Source: an uncultured Pseudomonadales bacterium
GTDB lineage: Bacteria > Pseudomonadota > Gammaproteobacteria > Pseudomonadales > Azotimanducaceae
Direction: 5' to 3'
Assembly (NCBI GenBank): GCA_958296025.1
Contig: OY282430.1
Location: forward strand, 3,276,477-3,340,476
Length of the DNA stretch: 64,000 nucleotides
Positions 63,039 to 64,000 of the stretch are shown piece by piece. How positions within the stretch are numbered: position 1 is the stretch's first letter; the number at the start of each line of letters is the position of its first letter. The translations under genes were made by a program, and so were the position numbers. The notes under the pieces were generated by a model that was not told the origin of the DNA, did not search any database, and saw nothing but the letters and a program-made list of their open reading frames with translations.

Positions 63039-63285
63039 TCGCGTATCTCCAAAAAGTTGAATGGACGGCCACGATTGCAGAGAAAGCAAGGCCGGTCAAT
63101 GCCTAGACGTTCAGTTCACGCACATCTTCACAATGCGATATCACGGTGGTGCGGAGCCACCGGCATTGGCTGACGGCCCGTGCGACATCGCTGAACCTCA
63201 AAAGGCGAAACACCAGCGGAATTTTTCTGGGTCATTTGCTGAAGGTTTTCAACGAAGGGGCCGGCGGTCTCAATTCAGCCCAATC

Positions 63286-64000
63286 TTAGAACCAGCTGAC
63301 GCTCTCCGGCGGATAGGCGGCGCAGCCCATCTCCGCGTATTCCTGCGCATCGAACAGGTCCGTGCGGCGCAGGATGCGCACATAGGTCTCGCACCGCTCC
63401 TGAAGCTCGGGAAAGGCGGAGTCCGCGATCAGTTCCGCCTTGATGGCGGCAAAGGTGACGGTTTCGTCATCCATACGGATGCCACCATCGCCCGGGGTAT
63501 CCAGCAGGATGGAAGTCTTGCCGTCCTGGCCCCAAGACAGCCAAGCCGCCTCCTGCCCGTCCCGACCCTGGCCTGGGTCGCCGTTGTAAGCGAACTCCGC
63601 CCAATAGGACATCATGCTTTCCGACAGACGGCGCTGGTTGTCGTCATTCGGATAGAGGTAGCCAGCGCCGAAGGCCGCCGCGAAGTTGCCGAAAATGAAG
63701 GGAATCTCCAAGCCGTGAGCGGCGCCCAAGACGACGCTGAGGTCAAAGCCAAGCACGGACGGCTCCTCGTCCCAATCCCAACGGTACGCAAACACCTTGG
63801 GGTTGCCGGAGGCGGCCATGAGCCTGGCCAGCTCATCGACGCCCCGGGCCTTCCAAGCGCGGGCGCCGTAATGGACTTGGCGGCGGTAGTGGGCCTCGTC
63901 CTTCAGCCAGCGGAACAGGCCGAACAGATCGTTGACGTAATTGGGGTCTTGCGCCATGAACAGGGTCGGTTCGTCGCGGTTGGTACCCAAGATGGCAGGA
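63286..64000 (-). CDS. Type-B carboxylesterase, C-terminal part
   Basis: The frame is open beyond base 64000, so the N-terminal part with the nucleophile Ser elbow is outside. Visible are GTNRDEPTLF (acid region), VFAYRWDWDE, the catalytic-His motif GAAHGLEIPFIFG and MMSYWAEFAYNGDPGQG, all standard in the alpha/beta-hydrolase type-B carboxylesterases. It hydrolyses carboxylic esters; the substrate is unknown. The stop lies 248 bp upstream of the leader-peptide gene. Confidence 0.88.
   Translation of the reverse strand, partial: PAILGTNRDEPTLFMAQDPNYVNDLFGLFRWLKDEAHYRRQVHYGARAWKARGVDELARLMAASGNPKVFAYRWDWDEEPSVLGFDLSVVLGAAHGLEIPFIFGNFAAAFGAGYLYPNDDNQRRLSESMMSYWAEFAYNGDPGQGRDGQEAAWLSWGQDGKTSILLDTPGDGGIRMDDETVTFAAIKAELIADSAFPELQERCETYVRILRRTDLFDAQEYAEMGCAAYPPESVSWF

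Noticed and set aside
63144-63162. Hairpin CGGTGG/CCACCG upstream of the leader-peptide gene
   Set aside because: A 6-bp stem of this composition is expected by chance in GC-rich DNA and lies far from the start codon.

Overview
The window looks like chromosomal DNA of a GC-rich gammaproteobacterium. Three core gene orders support this: queG / nnr-tsaE-amiB-mutL-miaA (34.6-42.3 kb), rnr-rlmB-rpsF-rpsR-rplI followed by smpB (50.4-55.4 kb), and lptM-lysA-dapF-DUF484-xerC-yigB-like (25.2-30.1 kb, minus strand). The glnK-amtB block beside ubiK-comM also fits. No 16S rRNA or other marker allows a genus to be named.

Layout. 1-3.3 kb: a partial AAA ATPase, a higBA toxin-antitoxin pair and an Rpn-type nuclease. 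3.3-7.2 kb: an AT-richer accessory patch. It holds a gene of unknown function split by an IS1380-like element with an 8-bp target duplication, a RelE/ParE-like toxin remnant frameshifted by a 10-bp tandem duplication, and a GIY-YIG-like protein. It lies between two related copies of an acyl-CoA dehydrogenase 3' end. 7.3-12.8 kb: acyl-CoA dehydrogenase, nitroreductase, MaoC-like hydratase, alanine racemase and a DUF4143 ATPase. 13.1-16.4 kb: an Lrp regulator divergent from alanine dehydrogenase, then a class III aminotransferase; together they could form an alanine/amine deamination module. 16.5-25.1 kb: ZIP transporter, comM-ubiK, then a porin-glnK-amtB nitrogen operon with visible NtrC and sigma-54 sites, threonine synthase ending in tandem palindromic repeats, and a radical SAM protein.

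25-42 kb is mostly housekeeping: lysine/DAP synthesis, Xer recombination, NAD(P)HX repair, t6A and queuosine tRNA modification, cell separation, mismatch repair and tRNA prenylation. It is interrupted by a large TonB-dependent receptor, an orphan ABC ATPase and a small MITE-like element between mutL and miaA. 42.5-47.5 kb is a redox/catabolic cluster: an AhpD-glutaredoxin fusion, flavin reductase, HpaB-type monooxygenase and KstD-like flavoprotein. tRNA-Leu(CAG) and a TonB-dependent receptor behind a Fur-like box follow.

55.5-64 kb holds ribH, two AMP-forming acyl-CoA ligases, an MBL-fold hydrolase, an LLM-type oxidoreductase and the end of a carboxylesterase. This points to lipid, steroid or aromatic acid catabolism. 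Inside it, on the minus strand, is a small gene with a double-glycine leader (63038-62823) followed by a four-helix membrane protein. This is the best candidate in the window for an undescribed system: a class II microcin-like peptide with its immunity protein.
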